Below are positions 1 to 9,948 of a stretch of DNA of 38,529 nt, one piece after another. Made by a program: the position numbers and the translations under genes. The notes below the pieces were generated by a model, which ran no database searches, had not been told where the DNA came from, and saw only the letters and a list, made by a program, of their open reading frames with translations. Every line of letters starts with the position of its first letter. The stretch's first letter is position 1. The DNA comes from Pseudomonadota bacterium (GTDB lineage: Bacteria > Pseudomonadota > Gammaproteobacteria > Xanthomonadales > Rhodanobacteraceae), in assembly GCA_021818335.1 (NCBI GenBank), contig JAKAEJ010000014.1:1-38529 (forward strand), in the 5' to 3' direction.

Positions 1-541
1 GCATCAGGGAAAGCAGGCCTTCCTGCATACGGGCGCCGCCCGTGGCTGAAAAGCACACCAACCCGCAATGCGACTCCAGCGCGTGCTCGGCGGCACGCGT
101 GAATTTCTCGCCGACCACGGATCCCATCGATCCACCCATGAAGGCAAATTCAAATGCGACCGCCACAAGCGTCCTCCCGCACAACGCACCGCGCATGACC
201 ACCAGTGCATCTTTTTCACCGGTGGACTGCTGCGCCACGCTGATGCGGTCACGGTACTTCTTGGAGTCACGGAAACCCAACGCGTCGATGGGAGTCACGC
301 CGGCGTCGAGCTCCAATAGCTCCCCGGGGTCGAGGAATGTCGCGAGCCTCGCACGCGCCGAAATCGGCATGTGATGCGCACACTTGGGGCAGACCATCAG
401 GTTGCGCTCGAGCTCCGGCCGATACAACGCAGCACCGCACCCTGCGCAACGCTCCCAGACGCCCTCGGGCACCTTGCCACGCGCGGTGGTGCGGCGCTCA
501 CGGCGAGCGCTGCCCGGGACCAGTTTCTGCAACCAGCTCAT
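1..541 (-). CDS. accD: Acetyl-CoA carboxylase carboxyltransferase beta subunit, 3' end cut by window edge
   Basis: AccD pairs with AccA to transfer the carboxyl group from biotin on AccB to acetyl-CoA, giving malonyl-CoA for fatty acid synthesis in the cytosol. About 180 codons are visible, starting [10 protein letters not shown]. The family's N-terminal four-cysteine zinc ribbon is present at Cys32, Cys35, Cys51 and Cys54 (WERCAGCG ... VCPKCAHHM), followed by the start of the crotonase-like carboxyltransferase core with the [13 protein letters not shown] segment. The ATG at 541-539 has a GGAG Shine-Dalgarno six bases upstream and lies 19 bases after trpA, so it is the last visible gene of the truA-trpFBA-accD run. 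This linkage of accD to trp genes is common in gammaproteobacteria. The stop codon lies outside the window. Identification is secure. Confidence 0.97.
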   Translation of the reverse strand, partial: MSWLQKLVPGSARRERRTTARGKVPEGVWERCAGCGAALYRPELERNLMVCPKCAHHMPISARARLATFLDPGELLELDAGVTPIDALGFRDSKKYRDRISVAQQSTGEKDALVVMRGALCGRTLVAVAFEFAFMGGSMGSVVGEKFTRAAEHALESHCGLVCFSATGGARMQEGLLSLM

Positions 542-560
542 CGGATGCTCCAACAGGGAA

Positions 561-1385
561 TCAGGGGTGCTCGCCGGCGTCCAGCGCCTTGCGAATGGGA
601 CAGAGGAAGCGGGTTGCGCGTGAACACGCCTCATCGGCATCGCGCGATCCATGCAGCGTCTCCACCAAGGCGCTGCCGATGACCACGGCATCGGCGCACC
701 CCGCCATGGCCAGCGCACCCGCCGCGTCACGGATGCCAAAACCCACGGCGACCGGCGCTGCCGAGTGCTGGCGAAGTGATCCCACCTGGGCCGCGATCGC
801 ACCCGCGTCGGCCGCCGCAGCGCCCGTGGTCCCGGTAATCGAGACAAAATAGAGGAACCCCTGGGCCTGCCGCGCCAGCGCGTCCATCCGCGCGGGGTCG
901 GTGGTCGGTGCCACCAGGCGGATGAGGTGCAGGCCATGTGCCGCCAACGTCGCCGCAAGTCGCTCGTCGTCCTGGGGTGCATCGACCAACAGCAGCCCGT
1001 CCACACCCGCAGACGACGCCTCGGCGGCAAAGTGCTCGACGCCCCGGATCTCGATGGGATTGAGGTAGCCCATCAGCACCAGGGGTGTCTGTCCGTCGCG
1101 CGTGCGGAAACCCCGGACCACGGCAAGCACATGCGCCAATCCGACGTGCCTCGCCAGCGCGCGTTCGTTGGCTCGCTGGATCACCGGGCCATCCGCCATC
1201 GGATCGGAGAAAGGCATGCCCAGCTCGATCACGTCGGCACCCGCCGCGACGAGCGCGTGCAGGAGCCCGACACCGGCCTCCACCGACGCCAGGGGATCGC
1301 CGGCCGTGACGAACGGAATCAGTGCGGAACGATGGCTTCGCCGAAGTCCGGCGAAGCGTTGGTCGATGCGGTTCACGACAGGCAT
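561..1385 (-). CDS. trpA: Tryptophan synthase alpha chain
   Basis: TrpA cleaves indole-3-glycerol phosphate to indole and glyceraldehyde 3-phosphate and channels indole to TrpB in the alpha2-beta2 complex. The 274-residue protein starts [11 protein letters not shown] and has the usual TIM-barrel landmarks: [10 protein letters not shown] (residues 22-31), [15 protein letters not shown] with the catalytic Glu54 and Asp65 (offset by five from Salmonella Glu49 and Asp60), [24 protein letters not shown] and the phosphate-binding GFGIRDA and VVIGSALV segments. The open frame runs further upstream to 1946, but that part overlaps trpB and is a shadow. The ATG at 1385 lies 25 bases after the trpB stop; its Shine-Dalgarno is weak, so translation may lean on trpB. 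Confidence 0.97.
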   Translation of the reverse strand: MPVVNRIDQRFAGLRRSHRSALIPFVTAGDPLASVEAGVGLLHALVAAGADVIELGMPFSDPMADGPVIQRANERALARHVGLAHVLAVVRGFRTRDGQTPLVLMGYLNPIEIRGVEHFAAEASSAGVDGLLLVDAPQDDERLAATLAAHGLHLIRLVAPTTDPARMDALARQAQGFLYFVSITGTTGAAAADAGAIAAQVGSLRQHSAAPVAVGFGIRDAAGALAMAGCADAVVIGSALVETLHGSRDADEACSRATRFLCPIRKALDAGEHP

Positions 1386-1410
1386 CCGGCAAGCATGCTG
1401 GGCATGCGCG

Positions 1411-2640
1411 TCAAAGCGCAATACCTTCGCGCGCGGCAATGGTGTGGACGTCCTTGTCGCCACGGCCGGAGAGATTACACAGCACCAACCCCTCGCGTGG
1501 TAGTTCGCGAGCGAGCTTGACGGACTGCGCCACGGCGTGAGCCGATTCCAGCGCCGCAAGGATGCCTTCGGTGCGCGCCAGCATATGGAACGCTTCCATG
1601 GCCTCGGCATCGGTGATGCCGACATAGTCGGCGCGACCCGTGTCCTTGAGGAACGCATGTTCGGGCCCGACGCCCGGATAGTCCAGGCCGGCCGAAATCG
1701 AATGCGTTTCGGTGATCTGGCCATCGTCATCGCACAGCACATACGTCCGGTTGCCGTGCAGGACCCCGGGCCGGCCCGCGGCCAGCGACGCCGCGTGGTG
1801 GCCCGTGGCGAGACCCTCCCCTGCAGCCTCCGCGCCGACAATGCGCACGCCCGGGTCGTTGAGGAAAGCGTGGAACAGCCCGATGGCATTGGAGCCGCCG
1901 CCGACGCACGCCGTGATGGCGTCGGGCAGGCGCCCATACTCTTCAAGCATCTGCGCGCGCGCCTCCCGGCCCACCACCGCGTTGAAATCTCGCACCATCA
2001 GCGGGTAGGGGTGCGGGCCCGCTACGGTTCCAATGATGTAGAACGTGTCGCGGACGTTGGTCACCCAATCGCGCAGCGCTTCGTTGAGGGCGTCCTTCAA
2101 CGTCTTCGAGCCCGAGCTGACGGGCACGACCGTGGCACCCAGCAACTTCATCCGGTAGACGTTGATCGCCTGGCGGGCAATGTCGGTCTCGCCCATGTAG
2201 ACAACGCACTCGAGGCCCAGGCGGGCCGCCACGGTCGCGCTGGCAACACCGTGCTGGCCGGCACCCGTCTCGGCAATGATGCGCGTCTTGCCCATTCGCC
2301 GCGCAACCATGGCTTGGCCGACCGTGTTGTTGATCTTGTGCGCGCCCGTATGGTTGAGGTCCTCGCGCTTGAGCAGGATGCGCGCGCCACCGACCTCGCG
2401 AGTGAGCCGCTCGGCCAAGTAGATCGGACTGGGCCGACCCACGTAGTGCTTGAGGTCGTACGCCAATTCGGCCTGAAAGGAGGCATCGTCGCGCAGCGCG
2501 AGATAGGTCTTCGTCAGCTCCTGCAGCGGCGCCACGAGCGTTTCCGCCACGTACACACCGCCGTAGTCGCCAAAGCGCCCCTGCGCGTCCGGATAGTCGT
2601 CGTAGTTGATGAAGGTTTCAGTTTTGCGCTGCGGTTTCAC
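1411..2640 (-). CDS. trpB: Tryptophan synthase beta chain
   Basis: TrpB is the PLP enzyme that condenses indole with serine to make tryptophan, in complex with TrpA. The protein is 409 residues, close to the usual 395-410. It shows [13 protein letters not shown] near the N-terminus, the PLP-binding Lys102 in [21 protein letters not shown], and the PLP phosphate loop GGGSNAIG. The likely start is GTG at 2640-2638 ([14 protein letters not shown]), which lies inside the 3' end of trpF and gives a 23-base overlap, implying translational coupling. The frame is open further upstream to 2931, but that segment is trpF sequence in another frame. TrpA follows 25 bases later. The family assignment is certain; the exact start is inferred. 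Confidence 0.97.
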   Translation of the reverse strand: MKPQRKTETFINYDDYPDAQGRFGDYGGVYVAETLVAPLQELTKTYLALRDDASFQAELAYDLKHYVGRPSPIYLAERLTREVGGARILLKREDLNHTGAHKINNTVGQAMVARRMGKTRIIAETGAGQHGVASATVAARLGLECVVYMGETDIARQAINVYRMKLLGATVVPVSSGSKTLKDALNEALRDWVTNVRDTFYIIGTVAGPHPYPLMVRDFNAVVGREARAQMLEEYGRLPDAITACVGGGSNAIGLFHAFLNDPGVRIVGAEAAGEGLATGHHAASLAAGRPGVLHGNRTYVLCDDDGQITETHSISAGLDYPGVGPEHAFLKDTGRADYVGITDAEAMEAFHMLARTEGILAALESAHAVAQSVKLARELPREGLVLCNLSGRGDKDVHTIAAREGIAL

Positions 2641-3247
2641 GATGGATTTCCCGAAAAAAGGCCTGCAATTTTCGCGCGTCCTTGATGCCGGGACGCGCTT
2701 CGACGCCACTGGACACGTCGACGCCCCAGGGCCGGGCCCGGCGCAGCGCATCCGCCACGTTAGCGGCATCGAGCCCGCCCGCCAACAACCAGGGGCGGTC
2801 GATGCGCGGCAACCCCGACCAGTCGAACCCCCGACCTTGCCCGCCGGGCTCGCCGCTCGCGTGGCCATCGAGGACGAATCCTGCCGCGCGCGGGAAGGCA
2901 GCCAGCCCAGTCGCCGCGTCGCCGCCATCACCCATGGCGAGTGCCTTCAAGTACGGGTACCCGAATTGAGCGCACCAGGCATCCTCCTCCTCGCCGTGGA
3001 ACTGCAGCAGCATCGGACCCAGCCCGCTGGCGACGAAGCGCACGAACTCCGGCTCCGCGTCCATGAATAACGCCACCGTGGCAACCAGCGGCGGCAATGC
3101 ATCGCGGATCTGCCGCGCCTGATCCAATGCGATGCAGCGTGGACTTCGTGGCGTGAAGATCATGCCAATGGCGTCGGCGCCCAGCGCTGCCGCAACGCAG
3201 GCGTCCTCGGCCCGCGTGATGCCGCAAATCTTGACCCGCGGTCTCAC
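2618..3247 (-). CDS. trpF: Phosphoribosylanthranilate isomerase
   Basis: TrpF converts N-(5-phosphoribosyl)anthranilate to 1-(o-carboxyphenylamino)-1-deoxyribulose 5-phosphate in tryptophan synthesis. The 209-residue protein begins [22 protein letters not shown] carries the family's catalytic Cys. [34 protein letters not shown] and [16 protein letters not shown] match the conserved TIM-barrel strands. The start is GTG at 3247-3245. It overlaps the truA TGA, and a GGAGG sits seven bases upstream. Its 3' end overlaps trpB by 23 bases. The open frame continues upstream to 3373 only because it crosses truA. The trpF-trpB-trpA order without trpC/trpD is typical where the early trp genes sit elsewhere. 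Confidence 0.96.
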   Translation of the reverse strand: MRPRVKICGITRAEDACVAAALGADAIGMIFTPRSPRCIALDQARQIRDALPPLVATVALFMDAEPEFVRFVASGLGPMLLQFHGEEEDAWCAQFGYPYLKALAMGDGGDAATGLAAFPRAAGFVLDGHASGEPGGQGRGFDWSGLPRIDRPWLLAGGLDAANVADALRRARPWGVDVSSGVEARPGIKDARKLQAFFREIHRETAAQN

Positions 3248-4011
3248 GCCGTCACCTCCGCAGGCAGGCCGCAGCTCGCAGGATAGCGAGGCCCCAGGAA
3301 CAAGAGTCCCTGCGGTGGTGCCGTAGGGCCGGCGACCGCACGGGCTCGCCCATCGAGCAATTGCCGGAGCCACTCGATGGGCTGCTCACCCCGGCCAACG
3401 GGCAACAGCGAACCGACGATATTGCGCACCATGTGGTGGAGGAAGGCATTCGCCTCGATCTCGACCTGGACTTCTTCGCCAACACGCGTGACCCGCACGG
3501 CAAGGACCGTGCGGCGCGGATGCCTCGCCTGGCACGCCTGCGCGCGAAACGCCGAGAAATCGTGTTCGCCAAGCAGCGGCTGGGCTGCCTCCTGCATGCG
3601 CTTCGCGTCGAGAGGCACCCGTTCCCACGCCATGCATGCGTGCTCCAGCGCCGGTCGCACCGGACGATTGAGTATCCGGTACTGGTACCGACGCGACTGC
3701 GCGCTGAAGCGCGCATGGAATTCATCCGCCACGGGCTGTGCCCAGCGCACGGCGATGTCGTTCGGCAGGGCGCTGGTCGTTCCCAGCGTCCACGCCCGCG
3801 CCGAGCGATCGGCCGCGGAGTCGAAATGAACGACCTGGCAACGCGCATGCACGCCTGCATCGGTTCGGCCGGCGCAGACGACGCCGACTGGGTGAGCGGC
3901 CACGCGCCCCAAGGCTTGCTCCACCGCCGCCTGCACGGATGGGCCGTGCCCAAGGCGCTGCCAGCCGAGATAAGCGCCCCCGGCGTACTCGACCCCTACC
4001 GCCCAGCGCAT
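3244..4011 (-). CDS. truA: tRNA pseudouridine(38-40) synthase
   Basis: TruA isomerises uridines 38-40 in the anticodon arm of many tRNAs. The 255-residue protein has the normal family length. The catalytic aspartate is Asp51 in [11 protein letters not shown], and the conserved [22 protein letters not shown] and [17 protein letters not shown] segments are all present. It begins [19 protein letters not shown]. Its TGA overlaps the GTG start of trpF, so the two are coupled. It lies 45 bases downstream of fimV, the same fimV-truA-trpF-accD neighbourhood known from Pseudomonas and Xanthomonas relatives. Identification is secure. Confidence 0.97.
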   Translation of the reverse strand: MRWAVGVEYAGGAYLGWQRLGHGPSVQAAVEQALGRVAAHPVGVVCAGRTDAGVHARCQVVHFDSAADRSARAWTLGTTSALPNDIAVRWAQPVADEFHARFSAQSRRYQYRILNRPVRPALEHACMAWERVPLDAKRMQEAAQPLLGEHDFSAFRAQACQARHPRRTVLAVRVTRVGEEVQVEIEANAFLHHMVRNIVGSLLPVGRGEQPIEWLRQLLDGRARAVAGPTAPPQGLLFLGPRYPASCGLPAEVTA

Positions 4012-4056
4012 GTCAGCATGCGCATCCGCATCGCCGCGAAGGGTGCGACGACCGCG

Positions 4057-6156
4057 TCAATGGGTCGAATCCAGCAATCGGCGTGCCTCGTCCTGCTGCA
4101 CCTGGCTCCCTTCCGCCAGCACCTCCTCGAGCATGGACCGCGCCCCCTCGTGGTCGCCCATGTCCAGATAGGCACGCGCCAGATCAAGCTTGGTATCGAT
4201 GGGGTCCACGGCCTGCACATGGGGGTCGCCCAGCATGGGCGCGTACGGATCCTCGAACGGCTGCGCCGGGATCTCATCCAGCGTGTGCACGGCCGGGGCG
4301 ATGGGCTCCATCCCCAGCTCGGCCAAATCGGGCGCGGCCTCGGCATGCTCGAGCCCGGCCTCCAGTGCATCGTGCCCGCTTGACTCCGGCTCACCCGCAT
4401 CGGCGAAGAGCGGGTGCTGCGGCGCCAATTCGCGTCCCATGGCGCGCACGGCGTCCCATTCGGCACTGGCTTCGTCGACGTGCGCGTGCATGGCCTCGGC
4501 GGTGGCGATGAAACCCTCGGAGTCCATGCGGCCATACTGCTGCGACGCCAGTTCCAGATACAGGCCGGCATCGTCCGGGTGGCTGGCCAGTTCGGCGTGC
4601 AGGGCTGCGTCGTCGTCCTCGGCCGCCGTGGCGGCCGGATCCGCGGGGGCGCCGGTGAAAGGGCCGGCGAGCGAAGCCGCCGCGCCCGGAGCGACCTTGC
4701 GCTTGCGGCGGGACAGGAGGATCCCGACAAGGCCGAGCATGACCACGAGGGCGGCGCCGCCCAGCACCAGCGGCTGTTCGTAATACGGCGTGCCGGACTT
4801 GCCGGCGCGCGCCGGTGGCCGCGACGCGGGCCTTGCGACCGGCGCCGGATGGGGTGCCGCGCTGGATGCAGCGACCGGTGCCACGGCAGCCGTGCTGGCC
4901 GCCGCGCCAGGCGTCACGCTTCGGGCTGCTGCGGGTGCCACTGCCGCAGAGCCGACTGCGACGCTGGTGGCATGCGCCGGGCTGCTGGCGGCGACCGGCG
5001 GTCGTGCCTGCGCATGGGCCTCGACTTGCGCCAGCTTGGCCTGAAGTTGGGCGATTTCATTGTTCTTGAGCGTCAGCAGCCTGCCATTGTTCGTATTGAT
5101 CTTTTGCAGTTGCTCGATTCGGGCCTTCAGATCGGCGCTGTGCAGTTTTTCGCTGGCAAGGCCTTCCTGTGCACGCGTCAGCTCGCGCTGGAGTCCGGCA
5201 ATCGCTTCGCTGCCGGTCCCACCCTTGACGCCGGCGCGCGTCGCAGCGCCACCACCGTGCGCCGGTGGCACAAGTTCCAGATGACCTTCGGAGGGCCCAG
5301 CAACCGCGGGAGATGCCGCACCCGCCGCCGACGAGGCATTCAGCAGCGGCTGCGGAGCATGCGCCTGCCAGGCCTGCATCTGCTCGCGCACGGCAGCGCG
5401 AGCCTCGGCAGGCGGAATCGCGCGCGCCGCGGCCGCCGATGGAATCCGCAGGATCGCGCCACGCTCGATCTCGTTGATGTTGCCATGGATGAACGCATGC
5501 GGGTTCGCCTGGCGGAGGGCATCGAGCATCTGGTCGATGCCGACGCCGGCGGGCAGGTTGCGTTGCGCGATGGCGTAGGCAGTGTCGCCAGCGCGAACGG
5601 TATACGAAGCACTCCCGGCTCCCGCCGATGGTGGCGCCGCGATGGCAGCGGCAACCGGAGACTGCGCACTCGCCGGCGCGGCCGGCATCGGTGCCGGCGG
5701 GGGCGACGCGCTCCCGGCCGCGTGTGTCACCATGGGTTCGGTCGTGGTGCCGGAAGCAGCGAATCCCGGCGGGTCGAGCAGGATCGTGTACTCGCGGATC
5801 AGCGAACCGTTCGCCGACTCGGCGTCCAGCAGGAACTCGACATAGGGATCCCGTACCGGGTCGGCGGTCGTGACCCGGATGACGTGCCCGCCATCGGCCG
5901 TCCCCACCACGGTGAACTGCAGGGGGATGCCCATCTGGCCCGAGCTGATGCCCGCGCGCCGGTAGGCATCGGGCGAGGCGATGCCGACGTGGAGGCTCTT
6001 GGCCTCGCTGGCCGTATCGAATCGAATGGGGATCTCGGCGAGCAGGGGCTGGCCCAGCGCGGACTTCACCCGGATCGTTCCCAACCCGAGCGCCAGAGCG
6101 GACTGCGTACCCAGTGCGAGGGCCACAGCAACTGCAACGGATGCCATTCGCTTCAT
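4057..6156 (-). CDS. fimV: FimV-family inner-membrane hub protein (type IV pilus/polarity)
   Basis: FimV proteins are inner-membrane, peptidoglycan-binding polar hubs needed for type IV pilus assembly and cAMP-dependent twitching in Pseudomonas. The start is MKRMASVAVAVALALG at 6156, with GGGGG seven bases upstream. The 699-residue protein contains a signal peptide (1-23), the FimV N-terminal domain opening GLGTIRVKSALGQPLLAEI, a LysM domain near 182-238 (YTVRAGDTAYAIAQ), a coiled coil near 318-378, an Ala/Pro-rich linker, one membrane segment near 460-480 followed by RRKRK, and a cytoplasmic acidic tail. The tail ends in a TPR-like FimV C-terminal motif (LDLARAYLDMGDHEGARSML). It is shorter than the ~900-residue Pseudomonas protein mainly in the acidic tail. 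A frame extension to 6216 is unlikely to be translated. Confidence 0.93.
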   Translation of the reverse strand: MKRMASVAVAVALALGTQSALALGLGTIRVKSALGQPLLAEIPIRFDTASEAKSLHVGIASPDAYRRAGISSGQMGIPLQFTVVGTADGGHVIRVTTADPVRDPYVEFLLDAESANGSLIREYTILLDPPGFAASGTTTEPMVTHAAGSASPPPAPMPAAPASAQSPVAAAIAAPPSAGAGSASYTVRAGDTAYAIAQRNLPAGVGIDQMLDALRQANPHAFIHGNINEIERGAILRIPSAAAARAIPPAEARAAVREQMQAWQAHAPQPLLNASSAAGAASPAVAGPSEGHLELVPPAHGGGAATRAGVKGGTGSEAIAGLQRELTRAQEGLASEKLHSADLKARIEQLQKINTNNGRLLTLKNNEIAQLQAKLAQVEAHAQARPPVAASSPAHATSVAVGSAAVAPAAARSVTPGAAASTAAVAPVAASSAAPHPAPVARPASRPPARAGKSGTPYYEQPLVLGGAALVVMLGLVGILLSRRKRKVAPGAAASLAGPFTGAPADPAATAAEDDDAALHAELASHPDDAGLYLELASQQYGRMDSEGFIATAEAMHAHVDEASAEWDAVRAMGRELAPQHPLFADAGEPESSGHDALEAGLEHAEAAPDLAELGMEPIAPAVHTLDEIPAQPFEDPYAPMLGDPHVQAVDPIDTKLDLARAYLDMGDHEGARSMLEEVLAEGSQVQQDEARRLLDSTH

Positions 6157-6223
6157 CGTGATGCCCCCATCGAATCCACCCCACGCCTTCGAAGGTGCGT
6201 GAGCAAAGTGCCGCAACTGTAGT

Positions 6224-7252
6224 TCAGATTGGACTTTTCACCAATATTTCCGCGATCTGCACGGCATTGAGCGCCGCGCCTTTGCGGATGTTGTCCGCCA
6301 CGACCCAAAGGTCCAGGCCACGCGGATGCGAGATATCTTCGCGGATTCGGCCGACATACACCGGATCCGTCCCCTGGGCATGCACGGCGGGTGTCGGGTA
6401 GCCGCCGTCGCGGCGTTCGTCGATCACGACCACGCCGGGCGCGTGCTGCAGCAGGCTCCGCGCCGCGTCGGCGCCGATCCGCTCCCGCGTCTCGATATGC
6501 ACGGCCTCGGCATGCCCGAAGAATACGGGCACGCGGACCGCCGTCGGGTTCACCTGGATGGCATCATCCTCGAGGATCTTCCGCGTCTCCCAAACCATCT
6601 TCATCTCTTCCTTCGTGTAACCGTTGTCCAGGAAGACGTCGATGTGGGGAATCAGGTTGAACGCAATGCGCTGCGAGAACCGGTCGGGCTCGACTTCCTG
6701 GAAATTGAGCAGCGCCGCCGTCTCGCGGCCCAGGGCATCGAGACCGGACCGCCCGGCGCCCGACACCGACTGGTACGTCGCGACGTTGATGCGCTCGATG
6801 CCGACCGCCCGGTGGATGGGAGCCAGCGCAACCAGCATCTGCATCGTCGAGCAGTTGGGATTGGCGATGATCCCGCGCTCGGCGTGCCGGGCGATGGCAT
6901 GCGGATTGACCTCGCTGACCACGAGTGGCACGTCGTCCTGGTAGCGAAACTCCGATGTGTTGTCGATCACCACGGCCCCTGCTGCTGCGGCACGCGGCGC
7001 ATGCTCCCTGCTGATTGCGCCACCCGCGGAAAAAAAGGCGATGTCGACACCCTCGAAATCGAAGTCTTCGAGATTTCGCACCGTCAGTGATCGCCCGGCG
7101 AAATCGACCGTGCTGCCCGCCGACCGCTCGCTTGCCAGCGGCACGAGTTCGGCGACGGGAAAGCCCCGCTCGGCAAGGATCTGCAGCAGGGTCTCGCCGA
7201 CGGCGCCGGTGGCGCCGACCAGGGCGATGCGTTGCGGTCGTGGCTGGGACAT
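6224..7252 (-). CDS. asd: Aspartate-semialdehyde dehydrogenase
   Basis: Asd reduces L-aspartyl phosphate to aspartate semialdehyde with NADPH, feeding lysine/diaminopimelate, threonine and methionine synthesis. The 342-residue protein starts MSQPRPQRIALVGATGAVGE, a classic nucleotide-binding Rossmann start. It has the catalytic Cys134 in NPNCSTMQM, then YQSVSGAGRSG, RVPVFFGHAEAVHIE and a C-terminal VVADNIRKGAALNAVQIAE. The start at 7252 is chosen because conserved sequence begins there; 36 upstream codons are non-conserved and the Shine-Dalgarno is weak. It lies 76 bases after aroC. asd next to fimV also occurs in other gammaproteobacteria. The paralogue Usg is an alternative name, but the active-site cysteine is intact. 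Confidence 0.95.
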   Translation of the reverse strand: MSQPRPQRIALVGATGAVGETLLQILAERGFPVAELVPLASERSAGSTVDFAGRSLTVRNLEDFDFEGVDIAFFSAGGAISREHAPRAAAAGAVVIDNTSEFRYQDDVPLVVSEVNPHAIARHAERGIIANPNCSTMQMLVALAPIHRAVGIERINVATYQSVSGAGRSGLDALGRETAALLNFQEVEPDRFSQRIAFNLIPHIDVFLDNGYTKEEMKMVWETRKILEDDAIQVNPTAVRVPVFFGHAEAVHIETRERIGADAARSLLQHAPGVVVIDERRDGGYPTPAVHAQGTDPVYVGRIREDISHPRGLDLWVVADNIRKGAALNAVQIAEILVKSPI

Positions 7253-7328
7253 GGGGCTCGCTAGCTCGGGATCTTGGTTGGAGGAATGGGTGTATCGAGG
7301 AATGAAGGGATCAGGCCTGAATGCGGAT

Positions 7329-8417
7329 TCACGCGATGCGCGGGACTTGCGGCGCCACATCGGCGCATTGCGCCCGGTGCCGGAGCGCGTGGTCCATCAG
7401 GACGAGCGCCACCATCGCCTCGGCGATCGGCACGGCACGGATGCCTACGCAAGGATCGTGGCGTCCTGTGGTCACGACGTCGACCGGCTGGCCGTGGAGA
7501 TCGACGCTGCGGCCGGGGATGCGAATGCTCGAGGTGGGCTTCAGCGCCACCGAACACACCACGGGCTGCCCGCTGCTGATCCCGCCCAGGATGCCACCCG
7601 CATGGTTGCTGGCGAATCCATCGGGCAGCAGCTCATCGCGGTGCACGCTGCCATGCTGTGCGACCGCCGCGAATCCATCGCCGATCTCCACGCCCTTGAC
7701 CGCATTGATCGACATCAGGGCGGCCGCAAGGTCGGCATCCAGCTTGCCATAGATCGGCTCACCCCAACCCGGCGGAACGCCATCCGCGACTACGTTGACG
7801 CGCGCTCCGGCGGAGTCGCCTGCCTTGCGCAGGGCATCCATCGCCGCCTCGAGCGCACCGACCTGCGCCGCGTGCGGCCAGAAGAACGGATTGGTCTCGA
7901 CCGCGTCCCAATCGAAACCGTCGGGCGTCATGGCGCCCAATTGCGCCAGGTAGCCCCGCACGCGCACGCCGTGCCGACCGGCAAGCCACTTCTTGGCGAT
8001 GACCCCCGCGGCCACGCGCATGGTCGTCTCCCGCGCCGAACTGCGGCCCCCTCCCCTCGGGTCGCGGATGCCGTACTTGTGCCAGTAGGTGTAATCCGCG
8101 TGCGCGGGGCGAAAAGTCCCTTCCAAGTCCGCGTAGTCGCGCGGGCGCGCGTCGGTATTGCGAATCAGCAGCGCAATGGGCGTTCCCGTCGTGCGCCCCT
8201 CGTAGAGGCCCGAAAGGATCTCCACCGAGTCCGCTTCGCGCCGCTGCGAGGTGTGTCGGCTCCGCCCCGTGGCGCGGCGGGCCAGATCGGCCACGAAATC
8301 CTCCGGCGCGAGCGCGAGGCCGGGGGGGCACCCATCGACGACACAGCCGATGGCCGGTCCATGGCTCTCGCCGAACGTGGTCACCGCGAGCAATTTGCCG
8401 AAGGTGTTACTGGACAC
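7329..8417 (-). CDS. aroC: Chorismate synthase
   Basis: AroC makes chorismate from 5-enolpyruvylshikimate 3-phosphate using reduced FMN, the last shikimate step and the source of tryptophan made by the trp genes downstream. The 362-residue protein has the full family length and signatures: [19 protein letters not shown] at the N-terminus, [12 protein letters not shown], the [20 protein letters not shown]/substrate motif, and [12 protein letters not shown] near the C-terminus. The start is GTG at 8417 with GGAGG about ten bases upstream. It sits 33 bases after prmB, so prmB-aroC-asd are probably cotranscribed. Confidence 0.97.
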   Translation of the reverse strand: MSSNTFGKLLAVTTFGESHGPAIGCVVDGCPPGLALAPEDFVADLARRATGRSRHTSQRREADSVEILSGLYEGRTTGTPIALLIRNTDARPRDYADLEGTFRPAHADYTYWHKYGIRDPRGGGRSSARETTMRVAAGVIAKKWLAGRHGVRVRGYLAQLGAMTPDGFDWDAVETNPFFWPHAAQVGALEAAMDALRKAGDSAGARVNVVADGVPPGWGEPIYGKLDADLAAALMSINAVKGVEIGDGFAAVAQHGSVHRDELLPDGFASNHAGGILGGISSGQPVVCSVALKPTSSIRIPGRSVDLHGQPVDVVTTGRHDPCVGIRAVPIAEAMVALVLMDHALRHRAQCADVAPQVPRIA

Positions 8418-8450
8418 GACGATGCAGCCTCCGCCTCGGATGGGGCAAGG

Positions 8451-9377
8451 CTAACGCGATTCGGTACGCGCCGCGGCTTCGGCGATCACGCCGGCGTGCG
8501 CGAGGAGTGATCGGCGGTCGATGGCGAAGACGCCCATGGCTCCCACCTTGAATTCGAGCCACACGAGCGGCAACGCGGGCAGCAACGCGGAGAGTGCGTG
8601 CTCCGCCTCGCCAACCTCGACGATCAACAGGCCCTCGTTCGTGAGGTGCGCCGGCGCATCGCGGAGGATCCGGAGAACGACATCGAGCCCGTCGACGCCC
8701 GCGGCCAGGCCCAGCCGAGGTTCGTGCGCATACTCGCCCGGCATCGCCGCATATTCGGCTTCCGTCACGTAGGGCGGATTCGAGACGATCAGGTCGTAAC
8801 GCTGATCCGCCAGGGCCGAAAACAGATCCGACTCGACCACGCGCACGCGGTCGCCCACGTGCTGGAATGCGATGTTCTCCCGCGCCAGATCGAGCGCTGC
8901 GGGACTGAGATCGGCGAGGTCTACCTGCCAGTCCGGGTTGTGGGCGGCCATGGCGATGCCAATGCATCCGGAACCCGTGCACAGGTCCAGCGCGCGCTCC
9001 ACCGCGCGGTCCTCGAGCCAGGGCGCGAAACCGTTCTCGATGAGTTCGGCGATGGGGGATCGCGGAACCAGCGCGCGCGCATCGCACTTGAACTTCATGC
9101 CCGCGAACCACGCCTCGCCGACGAGGTACGCCGTCGGCATCCGGGTGCCGATGCGGCGTTCGATCAGGTCCAGCACGCGCAGTCGCTCCGCGACGGTGAG
9201 CCGCGCCTGGCCATAGGCTGGCGGCAGGTCCGGCGGCAGGTGCAAGCCAGCCAGCACCAAGTGCGATGCCTCATCCAACGCATTGTCGTGGCTGTGCCCG
9301 AAGGTCAGCTCCGCGGCGGCGAAACGGCTCGCGGCGTAGCGTATGAAGTCGATGATGCTGGCAAGGGCGTCGGTCAC
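8451..9377 (-). CDS. prmB: 50S ribosomal protein L3 N5-glutamine methyltransferase
   Basis: PrmB methylates a glutamine of ribosomal protein L3 using S-adenosylmethionine. The 308-residue protein has an N-terminal helical domain and a Rossmann methyltransferase with DLCTGSGCIGIAMA (SAM loop) and the NPPYVT motif that binds the glutamine side chain. Next to aroC, as here, PrmB rather than PrmC is the usual member in gammaproteobacteria; PrmC normally lies beside prfA. TAYLVGEAWFAGMKFKC is the PrmB/PrmC substrate-loop region. The start is GTG at 9377, with no clear Shine-Dalgarno but a TATACT box on the same strand at 9408-9403, consistent with a short leader. It is the first gene of the minus-strand block. 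Confidence 0.92.
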   Translation of the reverse strand: MTDALASIIDFIRYAASRFAAAELTFGHSHDNALDEASHLVLAGLHLPPDLPPAYGQARLTVAERLRVLDLIERRIGTRMPTAYLVGEAWFAGMKFKCDARALVPRSPIAELIENGFAPWLEDRAVERALDLCTGSGCIGIAMAAHNPDWQVDLADLSPAALDLARENIAFQHVGDRVRVVESDLFSALADQRYDLIVSNPPYVTEAEYAAMPGEYAHEPRLGLAAGVDGLDVVLRILRDAPAHLTNEGLLIVEVGEAEHALSALLPALPLVWLEFKVGAMGVFAIDRRSLLAHAGVIAEAAARTESR

Positions 9378-9444
9378 GGCGTCGGCAGGTTCCGGGCGCG
9401 CCAGTATAAGTGGGCCGCGACCATGCGGCCGCTATACTCCGGGG
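9378..9444. promoter_or_regulatory. Divergent promoter region between prmB and the psd operon
   Basis: Only 67 bases separate the divergent prmB and the small gene before psd. A TATACT -10-like hexamer lies on each strand: minus strand 9408-9403, about 26 bases before the prmB GTG, and plus strand 9433-9438, six bases before the ATG at 9445. Neither has a recognisable -35 hexamer at 16-18 bases, as is common in GC-rich genomes. The plus-strand box would start transcription at or next to the ATG. This is a motif reading only. Confidence 0.4.
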
Positions 9445-9948
9445 ATGCCACGCAACCCCGTGATCCTCGCCGCCTGCCTCGCGCCTGCGGTGGGCGTCCT
9501 GCCCGCCGTGCCCCGTGCGGACGCGAAGGGGCCGGCCTTCGGCGTCGAGCCTCGCTTGCCAACGCCGCGGCCGGTCCGGAGCTTCAGCCTGATGCGCACC
9601 CTGCTGGGGACACTCCCGGCCACCCAGCCGATGCATCGCGTCGTGTCGGACTTCAGGTTCAGTGGCCGGGATCCGGATGCGCCATTCCAGCTCGCCACCC
9701 ATGACCGGGTTTTCGGTCCCGCCTTGGGTACGGCCACGGGCCCCGGGGCCCCATCCCACGCTCCTTCCGCTGCACGGATGCTGTCGTTGGCCCATGTTCC
9801 TCGACCGGCGGACCGCAATGACGCCGGCCTCGGTGCGACGGTAGCGATCACCGGACCGGACGGACGCGAGGCCGGTGTGTCCATCCTGCCTCTCCATGTC
9901 TCGCCGATGGCCACGGAACCCCAGCCCCCGGAGACCTGGAAAGCCTGA
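9445..9948 (+). CDS. Hypothetical exported protein coupled to psd
   Basis: I do not recognise this 167-residue protein. It starts MPRNPVILAACLAPAVGVLP and shows a probable signal peptide ending near ADA (about residue 27). The rest is rich in proline, alanine and glycine, with the segment HRVVSDFRFSGRDPDAPFQLATHD in the middle, and no further membrane helix. Third codon positions are strongly G/C, like neighbouring real genes, and its TGA overlaps the psd ATG (TGATG), which supports translation. A long open frame on the opposite strand covers the same bases but has no family features. There is no Shine-Dalgarno at a useful distance; a TATACT box six bases upstream suggests a leaderless message. 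Function unknown. Confidence 0.55.
   Translation: MPRNPVILAACLAPAVGVLPAVPRADAKGPAFGVEPRLPTPRPVRSFSLMRTLLGTLPATQPMHRVVSDFRFSGRDPDAPFQLATHDRVFGPALGTATGPGAPSHAPSAARMLSLAHVPRPADRNDAGLGATVAITGPDGREAGVSILPLHVSPMATEPQPPETWKA

Noticed and set aside
2618-3247. trp attenuator or leader peptide
   Set aside because: The trpF start is coupled to truA with no leader space, so no attenuator fits here.
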